A stretch of 64,000 nt of DNA from Aptenodytes patagonicus (GCF_965638725.1 NC_134974.1:1116001-1180000); one strand, 5' to 3'; positions 1 to 13,541 are shown, numbered from the stretch's first letter. Numbers and translations: made by a program. The notes: a model not told the origin generated them from the letters alone.

Positions 1-1125
1 GCGCCACCCCACAAACAGCTGCGCACAGGCGAGACCGCGGGAGCTGCCCACCCTGCTCTGAGCTGCCATTGTTGCTCAGGAAACAGCTAATTAGTCGCTC
101 CTGCTAATTAGCCCGAGTCCTCCCTCATGATACCAACTGCTCCTTTTTGCAGAAGGATGCGCAGCCGATAATTAAAAACAAGAAAGTCCTTTGGCTGGTA
201 TGCGAAGAAGCCGGGGAGGCTGCCAGGAAGGCAGGCCCCGGCATGCATCACCACCAGCCGCGCAGCTCTTCCAGCCAGGCCCGGCAGCGCCGGGTCTCAG
301 GCACCCCCCAGCCAGAGGGGCACCCCCGGCCAGAGGCCAGGCAGGCCCTCCCCTGCCCGCAGCAGGGACGCCTCCGCCGCAGGGCGTCCGTCCCCCTTCC
401 TGGAGGAGCCCAGCACGGTGCTCTGGCGTGTCTGCCTGCCGCTGCCCGTGAAGGTGGAGGCAGAGGAGTGGCAGCTGCAGCCGCTGCGCCGGCAGGAGCG
501 GGGAGCAGCCCCGGCGTGGGCTGAGCCGCCCCGGCAGGCCGGGGGAGACCACAGGCTCTGGGCACTCTGCATTTTAAAGGCTGCACCACCTGCTCCACCC
601 AGCCAGCCTCTCTCCTCCTTCCCCTGGAAACTGGCCAGCGGGGCCAGGATGAGTCTTCTCCAGCTCCCACCTGACGGTGCGAACCACATCTGAAGGGCAG
701 CTGGGAACGCGCTCTGCCTGCAGTGCTACCCAGCGCCGCGGGCCTGCAGGGTGAGGCCTGATCCTGTCCTCGCCACCTCGCATCCCTGCCTCTAGAGCCA
801 AGCTCCAAGAAGCTGGGAGAGGCCAGGCTGGGATGGGGTGGGCTCTCTGCAGCCTCTGCAGGTTGGTGGGAGTACTGAGAAGGGACCCGGGCCTGTGTGG
901 AGACCCCTCCTCTGCGTGGAGCTCCCCAGACACCAGCCTCGCCCTGGGGAGAGATGACCGATTTCCACCAGCGCGGCTTCGAGCAGCGTCCCGGGTCCTC
1001 GGCCGCCTGCTGCCCCCGACCAGGGCGGCACCGCCCAGGGGAGCCCCAGCTGGAGGCCCCCTGCTCCCCCCGCGCCCTGGCCCCCTGGGAGCACCGTACA
1101 CCACAGGCAGCCACCGTCCCTCAGC
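1..1125. other. Left flank, no supported gene
   Basis: GC-rich sequence with several overlapping open frames on both strands. None matches a family I recognise and none forms a convincing chain of exons. A possible acceptor (pyrimidine tract plus CAG near 150) precedes a short Lys-rich open stretch, but no continuation was found. In mammals the neighbour beyond DPM3 would be SLC50A1 or EFNA1; neither is recognisable here. Confidence 0.5.
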
Positions 1126-1131
1126 TTTATT
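1126..1131 (-). terminator. DPM3: DPM3 polyadenylation signal
   Basis: The reverse strand reads CCAATAAAGC. The AATAAA hexamer begins only about five bases after the DPM3 stop codon, so the 3' UTR would be only a few tens of bases. No other AATAAA is seen close downstream on this strand. Confidence 0.75.
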
Positions 1132-1135
1132 GGGG

Positions 1136-1414
1136 TCAGAAGCGCAGCCCTCGTTGGCGCAGGTCTGCCCGCGCCGCGCTGATGTGCTCCTGCAGCTCGG
1201 CAGCCGCCTCCTCGCAGTCGTTAAAGGTGGCCAGGCGGTAGCCCACGGTGGCCAGGGAGTAGCAGCCGAAGGCCACCAGCAGGTAGACGGGCAGGGGCAG
1301 CAGGGCCTGCCGGTACGGGGCCGGCGGCCGCAGCCCCGGCGGCGCCAGCGCCAGCGCGGCCCAGGCCGAGCCCAGCAGGGCGAGTCCACACAGCCACTGC
1401 CCCAGCTTGGTCAT
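1136..1414 (-). CDS. DPM3: Dolichol-phosphate mannosyltransferase subunit 3
   Basis: DPM3 is the small ER-membrane subunit that tethers catalytic DPM1 in the dolichol-phosphate-mannose synthase. That enzyme supplies mannose for N-glycans, GPI anchors and O- and C-mannosylation. The single coding exon gives 92 residues, the usual length. It starts [10 protein letters not shown] and ends DLRQRGLRF. Two hydrophobic helices (about residues 8-28 and 38-60) are followed by a charged, helix-prone C-terminal part with [16 protein letters not shown], the region that contacts DPM1 in the known family. The start was chosen because the frame stays open upstream only through GC-rich promoter sequence, and this Met gives the family's N-terminus. 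It lies next to KRTCAP2 on the same strand, as in mammals. Confidence 0.95.
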   Translation of the reverse strand: MTKLGQWLCGLALLGSAWAALALAPPGLRPPAPYRQALLPLPVYLLVAFGCYSLATVGYRLATFNDCEEAAAELQEHISAARADLRQRGLRF

Positions 1415-2640
1415 GGCGGCCTGCGGAGAGAGGGGCCGTGAGAGCCGGACCGACCCGCGCCCCGCAGCCACCCCCCCCCCCCGACCGGGCCGGGCCCGGT
1501 CCCCTCCGGGGCCTCCCGAACAGGGCCCAGCCCTGAATCCCTCCGGGCCTTCGCTATCAGGCGCCGGGCCCCGGCCCCGGCCCCCTCCGAGCCCGCCGAA
1601 GAACCGGTACCGCCCCCGGCTGCCGGTACCGGCCCCGCCCCCCCCACCTGGATCAGTCCCGGGGCCAGCGCCCGCTCTCCCCCCCCCCGTCGCGAGGATG
1701 ACGTCACGGCAGCGCGCCCGCAGCGCGGGGGCCGCTGGGAGCTGTAGTGCGGAGCCGCGCCGCGTCTCATGGCGCATGCGCGACGGGAGGCTGCGGGGCG
1801 CCCCCTGCGGGCGGGGCGGGGCGGGACCCCCCGGGCCGGGCCCGGTGCCGCAGGAAGCGCCGGGCTTTGTCGGCGGCGGCCGGGGCCGCAGGAAGCATCT
1901 GGTTTCCTCCGCGTCCGGCCGCGGCGGGGAGGGGGGGGGGGGGGCCGGCGTGGGAGCAGGCCTGGCCAGCCCTCCCACGGCTCGGCGGAGCCTGGGCCCT
2001 TCCCACGGCCACCCCCCCACCCCGCGGCAGCCCCGGTGCCCCGGCTGGCTCCCCCCCCCGCCCGTCGCGGGGAGGGTACGGATGTGCCTTTGTTCCCCTG
2101 CCAAGCGCCGGCAACCTCGGCTGTGCCAGCGCAGGGGCTCAGCAGCAGTCAGGGACAGAGCGTTGCCCTCCGCAGCCCCCCCCCCCCCCCCCCCCATCAC
2201 CCGACGGAGCCCCACGTGCCGGTGCATCCCCCTGCCAGCCGCGGGGACCCCCACAGCCCCCCCCCCCATTCCCTCCGGCTGGGCCAAACCCTTGCGGCAC
2301 CAGAGCCTGCTCCAACCCGCCCAGCTCCGCTGGGATTTTCCTCCCTTGCAGGTCCAGGCAGAAGAGACGCCGTCAGCACATTTTCCCTGCGAGGCGGCGG
2401 GGGGGGGGGGGGGGGGGGTGTGTGTCAGTGGCTGCCTCCCCGCCCTGGCCGCGCTCTGCCAGCCCACGCCGAGCCTCCTGGGCACCAGCGAGGCGGAGAA
2501 CCCACCCCAGGTTCTGCCGCAGCCTGGCTGAGCGAGCGGGACCGCTCTCAGCCACGCCGACACACAGCGGTGCGAGGAAACCAGGCTGAGAGCCAGCGGA
2601 GGAACCAAACCCGAGGCAGCTGCGGACAAGAAACTACAAA
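1415..2640. promoter_or_regulatory. CpG-rich interval upstream of DPM3
   Basis: Very high GC with frequent CpG and long C or G runs (for example near 2178-2194 and 2399-2418). It contains the DPM3 promoter and 5' UTR and reaches to the KRTCAP2 3' end. A GATGACGTCACGG CRE-like palindrome lies near 1697-1709, about 285 bases upstream of the DPM3 start. Long open frames across this interval are composition artefacts. Confidence 0.6.
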
Positions 2641-2721
2641 GAAATGGCTTTACTGGGCGGCTGAGAGCCCCAGTCCAGGCCGGCGGGGAGGGGGCTGCCC
2701 CGGGGAAGGGGCGGCGGGACA

Positions 2722-4025
<1,304 letters not shown>

Positions 4026-4651
4026 GGTGCCCCGCGGCGTCGCCCCCGGCGCCGTCCCAGGCCCGTTCCGGTGCCGCCGGTCTGCGCAGGCGCACTACGG
4101 CCGCACCGGGAGGGACACGGCATCAGGCGCGGGGGGGAGACACTGCGCATGCGCGGGCGCCACCGCCCCTCCCCGCGGGCGCGGCGCTCCGGCGGGCTCG
4201 GGCGCCCCCTGGCGGCCGGGCGCGGCTCTGCAGGCCCCACCGGCTCGCGCGCCCCCCGGCGGCGGGGAGAGGCGCAGCGGGCGGCCCCGGGACGGGGGCG
4301 CGGGACCCCCCGCAGCCCCGGTACCGGCCCCGGCCCCTCTCCCGGCGCCCCGCTCAGCCCGCCCGGGGTCCGCCCCGGGCGCCGCTCCCCGAGCGGCGCT
4401 GCCGTCCGCACGGGCCCCGCGGGGGGTGCCCGCGGGTGCGGCGGGGGCCTCCCGGTGCCGCCCCCCAGCCGCCGCCACCACCCCCCGCCGCCCCCCCGTC
4501 GCCGCCGCCGGGGCGGGTCCCGCCGAGCATGCGCGCGCCGCCCCCGCCCTCCCCCGGCTCCGCCGCTCCCTGCAACAGACCGGGGGCGTCCGCGGCCGCC
4601 GCTGCTGCCGCCGCCGCCGCGGGGACAGGCGCCGGGAGCGGGCGCGGAGCC
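4026..4651. promoter_or_regulatory. Bidirectional CpG-island promoter KRTCAP2/TRIM46
   Basis: Extremely CpG-dense interval between the head-to-head start codons of KRTCAP2 (minus) and TRIM46 (plus). GGCGCATGCG-type NRF1-like motifs (TGCGCAGGCGCA near 4083, TGCGCATGCGCG near 4143) sit inside. These motifs are typical of TATA-less housekeeping promoters. No TATA box is seen. Confidence 0.65.
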
Positions 4652-7600
4652 ATGGCCGAAGGCGAGGACCTGCAGACCTTCACCTCCATCATGGACGCGC
4701 TCGTCCGCATCAGCGTGAGCGGCGGCGGCGGCGGGGGGGCACCGGGGGGCGGACGGGCCGGGCTCCCCCGGGACCGGCATCGCCATGGCAACGCGGCGGG
4801 GCCCGATGGCGGAGGCGGGCGGGATGGCGGGGGTGCCCTTGAGGGCCGGGCAGGCCGCGGCGAAGCCTCGGACCCGCGCCCCGACCCACCAGGCCTGGGG
4901 CCACCGAGCGGCGATCCCGGGGAAGGCCGACACGGCCCCCCCCCCCCCCCCCCCCGCACCGTGTCACCGCCGGGGCCGGACTCCCCGGGGCCGGAGCGCC
5001 GGGAGCACTAGGATTGCCTGCACACCCGTGGGTGGGTGTCCCGGTCCCCATCCTGGTCCTGGCCCTGGTGCTGGTCCCAGTCCTGGTGCTGGTCCTGGCT
5101 CTGGTCCCGGTGCTGGCCCCAGCCCCAGTCCCCATCCCGATCCCAGCCCTGGTCTCCATCCTGGTGCTGGTCCTGATCCTGGCCCTGATGCCAGCCCCAG
5201 CCCCCAATCCCGGTCCCAGCTCTGGTCCCCATCCTGGTGCTGGTCCCAGCCCTGGTGCTGGTCCTGGCTCTGGTCCCAGTGCTGGTCCTGATCCCGGCTC
5301 TGGTGCCATCCCCAGCCCCATTCCCAACCCAATCACAGCCTTGGTCCCCATCCTGGCGCTGGTCCCAGTGCTGGTCCTAATCCTGGCCCTGGTGCTGGTC
5401 CCCGTGCTGGTCCTAATCCTGGCCCTGGTGCTGGCCCTGGTGCTGGTCCCAGCCTGATCCTGATCCTGGCCCTGGTGCTGGTCCCAGGCCTGATCCTGGC
5501 CCTGGTGCTGGTCCTGGTGCTGGTCCCCAGTGCTGGTCCTAATCCTGGCCCTGATGCTGGTCCCTCATCCTGGCCCCAGTCCTGGTCCCCATTCCAGCCC
5601 TGGTCCCAGGACTGGTGCTGATCCTGGCCCTGGCCCTGGTGCTGGTCCCAGGCCTGATCACAGACTTGGTGCTGGTCCTGGTTCTAGTCCCAGTGCCAGT
5701 CCGATCCCGGCCCTGGTGCCGTCCCCAATCCCCCTCCCAGTTGCAGCCCTGGTCCCCATCCTGGTGCTGGTCTCAGTGCTGGTCTTGGTGTGGGTCCCAG
5801 CCCTGATGCGGTCCTGATCCCAGCCCCGGTCCCCATCGTGGCCCCGGTCCTGCCCGCGGCAGGTGACGCTCCCCCCTCTCTCCCCCAGACCAGCATGAAG
5901 AACATGGAGCGGGAGCTGGTCTGCCCGGTGTGCAAGGAGATGTACAAGCAGCCGCTGGCCCTGCCCTGCGCCCACAACGTCTGCCACGTCTGCGCCAGCG
6001 AGGTGCTGCTGCAGCACGGCTACCTCTGCTGCGACCCCACCTCCGAGCCCTCCTCGCCCGCTGCCACCCCCGCCACCCGGAGCCCCCGCCTGGGGCGCCG
6101 GGCCGTCCCAGCCCGACCGCCTCGACCGCCTCCTGAAGTCAGGTGGGCCAGCCGGAGGGGATGGGGACGGGGCCCAGTGGGCTCCCCCGTGGGAGGGCCA
6201 AGCGGCTCTGGGGCGCCGAGCCCCACCTGACGCCCTCCCTGCCTCCCTCCCACAGCTTCGGCACCTACCCGGGGCGCAAGCGGGGCACCGTGCATCCCCA
6301 GACCGTCAGCTTCCCCTGCCCGGCCTGCCAGCGGGACGTGGACCTGGGTGAGCGGGGCCTGGGCAGCCTCTTCCGCAACCTGACACTGGAGCGGGTGTGG
6401 AACGCTACCGCCAGACCATCAACATCAGCGCCGCCATCATGTGCCAGTTCTGCAAGCCCCCGCAGCTGGAGGCCACCAAGGGGCTGCACTGAGTGCAAGT
6501 CCAGCTTCTGCAATGAGTGTTTCAAGCTCTACCACCCCTGGGGCACCCAGAAAGCCCAGCACGAGCCCACGCCCCCCACCCTCACCTTCCGCCCCAAGGT
6601 ACGGCCTCTCCGTCGGGGTCTTCCTTCCCCGCTCGGGGTTTTGTGGGTGCCGGGGGGAGCCCCTGGAGGGGGACGGGCGCGGAGCCCCGCTGAGCTCTCC
6701 TGTGCCCGCGCAGGGGCTGATGTGCCCGGAGCACAAGGAAGAGGTGACTCACTACTGCAAGACCTGCCAGCGGCTGGTGTGCCAGCTCTGCCGCGTGCGA
6801 CGCACTCACACCAGCCACAAGATCACCCCGGTGCTCAGCGCCTACCAGGCCCTCAGGGTAAAGGCCGTGGGGGCCAGGCTTGGGGCAGGGACAGGGCTCG
6901 GCGGGGAGGAATCGGGGGCACTGGCGGAGCCCCAGCACAGATGGGGTGTGTAGGTCGGGGGCGTGGGGGTTGCCGGCACCTCGCCTCACCTCTTTCCCTG
7001 CAGGAGAAGCTGACGAAGAGCCTCGCCTACATCCTGAGCAGCCAGGACACGGTGCAGACCCAGATTGCCGAGCTGGAGGAGACGGTGAAGCACACAGAGG
7101 TGAGGGCGGAAGGTGCCTGCCCCTCCCTGAGCTGTCCCTAGGTGGGGGGTGGCACTGCCAGGCGGGTCCCCTCTCTGCCCCGGGGCGTGCGGCACACGGA
7201 CCCTGCCGTGCTTGGCAGGTGAATGGCTCGCAGGCCAAGGAGGAGGTGTCGCAGCTGATCCAGGGGCTGTGTGCCATGCTGGAGGAGAAGCGGGCGACCC
7301 TGCTGCAGGCGATCGAGGAGTGCCAGCAGGAGCGGCTGGCCAGCCTGCACTGCCAGATCCAGGAGCACCAGGCCATGCTGGAGAACTCGGGCATGGTGGG
7401 CTACGCCCAGGAGGTGCTGAAGGAGACCGACCACCCCTGCTTCGTCCAGGCTGCCAAGCAGCTGCACAACAGGTACCGGGGCCGCAGGGATCCTGGCAGG
7501 CATGGGGCTGCCAGGGCGGGCAGGGCCCTCTGGTGCCCAAGGTGGCCGCCGCATACCACCCTGATGTCCCTGCTCTCCTGTGCCGCAGGATCCTCAGGGC

Positions 7601-10022
7601 TACCGACTCGCTGCAGAGCTTCCGTCCTGCGGCCACGGCCTCTTTCAGCCACTTCCAGCTGGACGTCAGCAGGGAGCTGAAGCTGCTCACCGACCTGGCC
7701 TTCATCCGAGGTAAAGGCAGCAGGACCCGGGCACCGGCTGTGCCCCATGCGGAGGTGCAGCCCCTGCGGGCAGAGCGGCTCCCTGCCCGCCTTGGAGCCG
7801 GAGCTCAGCCATGGCCGCGGAGGGCTGCGCTCGGCAGGCGCTCGCGGATCTGCTGGTCCCCCCTCCCCGTCAGGGACGGCCCCCCCCACCCCCGGCAGCC
7901 CCCAAAGCGATCCCTGCCCCTGCCCTGCCCTGTGCCAGGGCGGCCGGGCGAGGGGGCAGGACAGGCAGGGCCGCGGTGCCAGGTGAGGGCAGCAGGAGCG
8001 CCGGAGGGTGAGTACGGAGCGGAGGCTGCCCCGCTGCAAGGCAGGCGCTTCCCTGCAGGGCAGGAGCCGCGTGGCCCTGCCGGACCCGCTGGCAACACTT
8101 TTCAGACCTGCTTCTACCTCTCTTTGTTTATAGGCTGCGGCCGCTGCTGAGTCGTCACCGAAGTAACTGAGGCAAGTCACATCCCTGCCCCAGAGCCGGC
8201 CCCGCTCTCTCTGTCCCATCCCTCCATCCCCGCTCCCGCCCTGCCCTGCTCCGCCACCATCCTCCATCCCCGTCCTGCCAGCCATTGGTGGCAGGCAGTG
8301 GCTCTGCCCCCCCCTCCATCTGCTGCCGCTACTCCTGCCCTCCTGCCCCCTCCTCGCCCCATTTCCGTCCCCTTCCTCGCCCCATTTCTGTCCCCCTCCT
8401 CCCCCCACTTCCACCCACCATCCCCTCATCTCTCCGCTCCCCCTTCCCACCCTGCCTCCCTGCTCCCACCGCGCTGCTGGCATCTTCACACCACCCCGCC
8501 ATCCCCATCTCCTCCCCTCCTCCTCTCCTGCTGCCTCCATCCTCTCTCTTTCTCTCTCTCTCTCCTCCCTCCCCGACTTGCACTCAGCCTGTCTGGTCCC
8601 TGGAGCCCCACAGCAGCGAGCTCCTCTGTCTCCCCGACTCTCGCTCTCCTCTGGTGCCTACACACGGTCTCCGCAGTCAGATTCCCCTAGACTCCTGCTG
8701 GTTGTGCGTCCGTGCGTCCGTCCGGAATGCCCCTTCCCTGCGTCTGGCCGCCTCCCCGCCTGCCGGGGGGGGGGATGCTGCCTGATGCCCGCCGGTGCCT
8801 CTCCCCGCAGCGCCCGAGGCCCCCGTCATCGACACACAGCGCACCTACGCCTACGACCAGATCTTCCTGTGCTGGCGGCTGCCGCAGCACTCGCCGCCCG
8901 CCTGGCACTACACCGTGGAGTACCGCAAGACGGACGCCAAGGCCAAGGGGCTGAAGCTGTGGCAGCGGCGGGAGGAGGTGCGCGGCACCAGCGCCCTCGT
9001 GGAGTACCTGGACACCGACAGCATCTACGTGCTCCGGGTGAAGGGCTGCAACAAGGCAGGCTTCGGGGAGTACAGCGAGGACATCTACCTACACACGCCG
9101 CCCGCCCCAGGTGAGGGGTGCCAGGGGCTCGGAGCACTGATCCGGAGCACCCCGCTGGCCGCTCGTGCTGTCCTTCTCACCCGCCCTATTCTCCTCCTCC
9201 CTGCAGTCCTCAACTTCTTCCTGGACAACCGCTGGGGCTTCAACCGGGACCGGCTGGCCATCAGCAAGGACCAGCGCGCTGTGCGCAGCGTTCCCGGCAT
9301 CCCCATGCTCTTCGCCGCCGAGCGCCTGATGACCAGCTGCCACCTCTCCATCGACCTGGTCATCGGCGACGTGGCCATCACGCAGGGCAAGAGCTACTGG
9401 GCCTGCTGCGTGGACCCCAGCTCCTACCTGGTCAAGGTGGGCGTGGGCCTGGAGAGCAAGCTGCAGGAGTGGTTCCAGGTGCCGCAGGACGTGGTGAGCC
9501 CCAGGTGAGTGGGGGGCTTGGTGGGTGCGGGGAGGTCCTCCGCCTCTTCCTGCCTCCCCACCGGGCGCCGGCTCTGGGGTGCGGAGGGGAGCCCCAGCCT
9601 GTCCCTCGTGTGTCCGTGCTGGGACTCACCCATACCCCCCCCACAGGTACGACCCCGACAGCGGCCATGACAGCGGGGCAGAGGATACGACGGTGGAGGC
9701 ACCTCCACCCTACGCCTTCCTCACCATCGGCATGGGCAAGATCTTGCTCTCACATGGGTCGGCGCTCACCTCTCGCGACCCCAACGGCTGCACTGTGCCC
9801 TTGCCCCCGCGCATCGGTATCTGCCTGGACTACGAGCAGGGCAAGGTGAGCTTCTACGATGCTGTCTCTTTCCGCGAGCTCTGGGAGTGCGGCGTGGACT
9901 GCTCAGGGCCCGTCTGCCCTGCCTTCTGCTTCATCGGAGGGGGTGCCCTGCATCTCCAGGAGCTGGTGGCCAACAAGCAGGAGCGTAAAGTGACCATTGG
10001 GGGCTTTGCCAAGCTGGACTGA
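4652..10022 (+). CDS. TRIM46: Tripartite motif protein 46
   Basis: TRIM46 is a TRIM/RBCC class I protein that bundles uniformly oriented microtubules at the axon initial segment. Ten coding exons: 4652-4714, 5889-6141, 6256-6598, 6714-6857, 7004-7099, 7219-7472, 7589-7710, 8811-9110, 9207-9504 and 9647-10022, about 749 residues (human 759). Domains in order: RING ([19 protein letters not shown]), B-box 1 ([19 protein letters not shown]), B-box 2 ([15 protein letters not shown]), coiled coil and COS box (exons 5-7), fibronectin III (exon 8), and PRY-SPRY ending [13 protein letters not shown]. Exons 2 and 3 contain apparent single-base frame inconsistencies near 6105, at the 6141/6256 junction, near 6397 and near 6482. 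The surrounding protein is highly conserved, so I read these as assembly errors rather than loss of the gene. Confidence 0.93.
5030..5850. repeat. GC-rich CTGGTC/CCTGGT minisatellite in TRIM46 intron 1
   Basis: About 800 bases of imperfect tandem repeats built from CTGGTGCTGGTCC- and CTGGCCCTGG-like units fill most of TRIM46 intron 1. Every frame is open for long stretches, giving spurious Leu/Val- or Pro/Gly-rich open frames. The array stops just before exon 2. Confidence 0.85.
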
Positions 10023-10970
10023 GCCGTGCCCGTGCTCCCCGCACGCGTGCCGGCTGTGACCCCCAATTGCCCAGCAAGCTCCAAGGCCTGGGGGGCACAC
10101 GAGCGAGCAGGGAGCAGAGCACAGCGAGGGCAGCCCCGGCCCTGCCGCCAGCTGGGAGCAGGTCAGGCGTTTGTTTTGTGGGATGGGGGGGGACGGGGAC
10201 AGCTCTGCCGTCCCCTCCTCTTCCTATCCACCTGCCCCTTTCTCCAGCTTGGCTCAAGGCCACGGGCAGGGCTGGGCAGAGGGCGCGCGCCAGGACCTGG
10301 CAGAGGGTCAGCCCTAGAGATGGGCCAGGGAGGGGGGTGCAAGTGGGACGTGGGGCTGTGCGGGGAGGGGGGCGGCAGGTGACAGTGGGGGTGATGGTAG
10401 GGGGGAGAGGCTGGGTGCTGGCTGGGGTGGGGGAGGCAGCTGGGCTTGGGGAGAGAGGGCGGGGGGAGGCTGGGCTGGAACGAGGTGTGAAGACTTTTTT
10501 AAAAACGGTTCGTTTTCAATGCGGCTCACCCAGCTGCAGTGCCACGGCCGGGCACAGCCACCGTGGCCAGGCACAGCTGCCACCGGGTCCCTTCCGCAGG
10601 CTGCCAGGCTGTGGCCCCCACTCTCCCCTGGGGCTGCAGAGCGCCGCTGGCTGCTCTGCCCTGTCCCCAGGGGAGCCGTGCGCTCGGCCAGCCCTGCCTA
10701 TGCCTCTGCCTGCACGGGGCACCGGCCTACTTGCTGCCCGCACGTGCTCCGGCGGGATACGCTCGGCCCCTGTTACACCGCTCGGTGCCAAACCGCACAC
10801 AGCCAGGGTCGGCTGGAGCGATGGGGTCAGGATCCGACCCAGCTGGGAGCCGCACAGGGCCGCCATCCACCGTGGGGGCCCATGCCGGTGGTTGCGTGCC
10901 AGGATCCGTCCGAGCTGCTGTAGTTTCTCCTGGGTTCTGTTACATTTGCTGTATTTTCATGGTTTCCTAC

Positions 10971-10976
10971 AATAAA
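10971..10976 (+). terminator. TRIM46: TRIM46 polyadenylation signal
   Basis: AATAAA in the context CTACAATAAACTGC, about 950 bases after the TRIM46 stop. It is the first canonical hexamer downstream on this strand. Confidence 0.7.
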
Positions 10977-11701
10977 CTGCAATGCCAGACTCCTTTAGAG
11001 CCACCCCGCGGCAGAGGGCAGCCACCCCACAGGGAGCACTGGCACTGGGGGCTGTGGGGTGCTGGCCACTCCCCGGGGTGCGGTGCCCATTGCCAAGGCC
11101 ATGGTGCTGGCCCTGGCAGTGAGGCCACGGGGCAGGGCTGTCCTTTGGGCTGTGGCCAGCAGGGGCCAATCCTGCCCAGGGAAGGGCCCGGGGCAGCCCA
11201 GGCAGTGCTGACGTGTCCAGTCCCTGCCCGTGCTCTGCCCGGCCACGTGGCTGCTGCCACCCCATCCGCAGGTGTCGGGGTGCTCCTGGACCGGCCACCA
11301 GTGGGGACCATCTCCCTGCTGGGCCTAGAGAAAAACCCCTATAGCATTGGGGGGGGGTGGGGGTGGGTGTCCCAAGGGGGGCCGGTCCAGCTCGGGGGGT
11401 GGGGGGGGGCGTGCTGCTGGGTGCTGGGGCATCCTCTTGGGGTGGGTAACGGGGGCTGGACCCCCCCCACCCGGGTACCCACATTCCGTGGGGCCCCGGG
11501 GAGCGGCATGGCAGGTAGAGAAGCTACGTGTGGGCCCCCCCCCCCCCCACACACCGCGCTGGCGCCTGTCCCTGGGGAACACCAGCCCCCTCTGTTCCGA
11601 GCCGGTGGGGCAGGTGGCCGGGCCGGGCTCCCCGCGAACCGGCGGCTCTTTGTAGGGCCCAGCCCAGGCGCCGGTTTCAATTCCTGCGGGCCCTGCCCAG
11701 G

Positions 11702-11743
<42 letters not shown>

Positions 11744-13440
11744 ACGCAGCCCTGCCCAGCCCCATGTGGCAGCAGCCCCATGCAGAACCCCTGCACCCCG
11801 CGGGGCCCTGCCCCGGGCACGCAGCCCCATCCCCGGCTGGCAGCAGGGCGGGGGGGGAGGCGGGACGGACGTGACACTGTGCCACAGCCACCCCTCAAGG
11901 CTGTTTTTTAGCTTTGCACCGTCATCCTGGCACACAAGGCTGGGGTCTGGCACTGCACACACACCCACACCCCCCCCCCCCCCGCCCATCATCCTGCTGT
12001 TTCCGGGCACACAAAGACCCCCCCCCAAAGCCCTCCCTGCGCTGAACCGCCCAGCTCCTGCCCTAATTCCTACCCCCCCCACCCCTCTCCCCACCCCCCC
12101 CGGGGCGCACCCTGTCCCAGTGCCTGCAGGGCTGGAAACCTGCTGGGTTTCGCTGTTGTTGTTGGCAACTCTGGCTATCAGTAAGGCACGTGGAAAACCA
12201 AAAGCAGCAGAGGACCCCCACCCACACACACCCCACACGCCCAGCTGCACCCCCCACCCCACCCCCAGCCTCGGGGCTTGCAATCCCCTCCTCTCACCGG
12301 GCAGCCCCCCGCCCCAGAGCCCCCGCAGCCTCTCACCTGCACCCCGGCATGGCCTGCCTCCTGGCACATGCTGGGGTCCCTGGGCACCCGGTGCAGCCGT
12401 GTCCCCCACCCAGAGCCCACGTGCGGCCGAGGCACCCACCAGCCACAAGCTGCCGGGCTGGTCCCACGGCTGGTTCCTGGCAAAGCGGCTGGCTCCGTGC
12501 CTGAGCTTACAAGGGATTTATTTGGGGAAGGTTTGTTTCCTTGTTTTTTCTGCCTTTTCAGTGGTTGCCAAAGCCCTCCCAGCCCCCAGCGCAGGCTCAG
12601 CCCAAACCGGGACTGCCATGAGGCCACCCCCCCCCCCCGCTCAGGGCACAGCCATCCTGAAGGCTTGTGCCCTGGCCCAGCCCGGCACACAGCCCCATGC
12701 CGGGCAGGCCAGGTCCCACTTTTGTCCCCGGCCCCGCTGGGGCCACTCTGCTGCCCCTTGACACATCCCACAGCCCTGCTGCGCTCCCCGTCCACCCGGC
12801 AGCCCCCAAAGCCATTTCAGGGCTCGCTCAGGGTTTGGAGGATCCTGAGCCCGGACCAGGCAGGGGAAGGGCACGAGACAGGCCAGGCTCAGACACAGCT
12901 GCGTGCACGCCAGCGATGCACGTACAGCCTTCACGGCACTTGCCCCACAGCTTCACGGCCCCATCGTCACCTTTAAATTCCACTCGTACAGCTGTGGGGT
13001 AACTGGTTGCGTCAAATGAGACATGTTTGCTCACGACACAGAAACCAAGACTGCAGGACAGGCGGGCAGGGTGTGAGCAAGAGGGACGAAGTCCTGGCAG
13101 GACATGGTCACACCCAGGGGGGTGCAAGGGCACACCCAGGGGGGTGCAAGGGCTGGGGACACCGCCTGCACCCAGGCGCCTGTAGGTACAATGACAGCGA
13201 GTGAGAAACAAACCCATCTCTCAGGTCTGCCCGGCCTGAGAGATGAGAGCAGCCCCCCCAAGCCAAGGTCACCCAGGTGGGTGATGGCCACACCAGGGAT
13301 GTCCCACCAGCCATAGAGCCAGAAGGGGAGTCACTCCCCCCAGGGAGACAGCCGGCATGCTGGGGAAGCCCCCGCAGCATCACGGTGTGCCAGGGCTCAC
13401 TGCAGCCCCATGGGACACGGTGCCCGACTGCACCCATCCT
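10977..13440. other. TRIM46-MUC1 intergenic region (convergent 3' ends)
   Basis: About 2.4 kb between two convergent 3' ends. It holds many C/G homopolymers, including a run of 37 G at 11704-11740, and C-rich patches at 11967-12110. A direct repeat of CACCCAGGGGGGTGCAAGG-like units occurs near 13110-13150. No supported gene. The long plus-strand open frame here is Pro/Gly-biased and resembles nothing I know. Confidence 0.6.
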
Positions 13441-13446
13441 TTTATT
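13441..13446 (-). terminator. MUC1: MUC1 polyadenylation signal
   Basis: TTTATT on the plus strand is AATAAA on the minus strand, about 440 bases beyond the MUC1 stop. It leaves a modest 3' UTR. Confidence 0.6.
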
Positions 13447-13522
13447 GTGAAATGTGATAAATATACCACAGCCGTGGACCCTGCCACCCCGCTTCCCTGA
13501 CGAGTCTGGAGCCGACACCCCC

Positions 13523-13541
13523 TATATATATATATATATAT
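13523..13541. repeat. (TA)n microsatellite in MUC1 3' UTR
   Basis: A simple dinucleotide TA run inside the predicted MUC1 3' UTR, followed by TTTATATAAAA. Confidence 0.85.

Noticed and set aside
418-693. Open frame with PLPVKVEAEEWQLQPL near the left edge
   Set aside because: It reads slightly protein-like, but there is no recognisable family and no supporting splice chain.
5014-5817. Leu/Val-rich open frames that look like membrane proteins
   Set aside because: They are translations of the CTGGTC minisatellite in TRIM46 intron 1.
10539-12761. A 740-residue plus-strand open frame
   Set aside because: Pro/Gly/Ala-biased sequence without domain or splice context, crossing poly-G and poly-C runs. 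A composition artefact.
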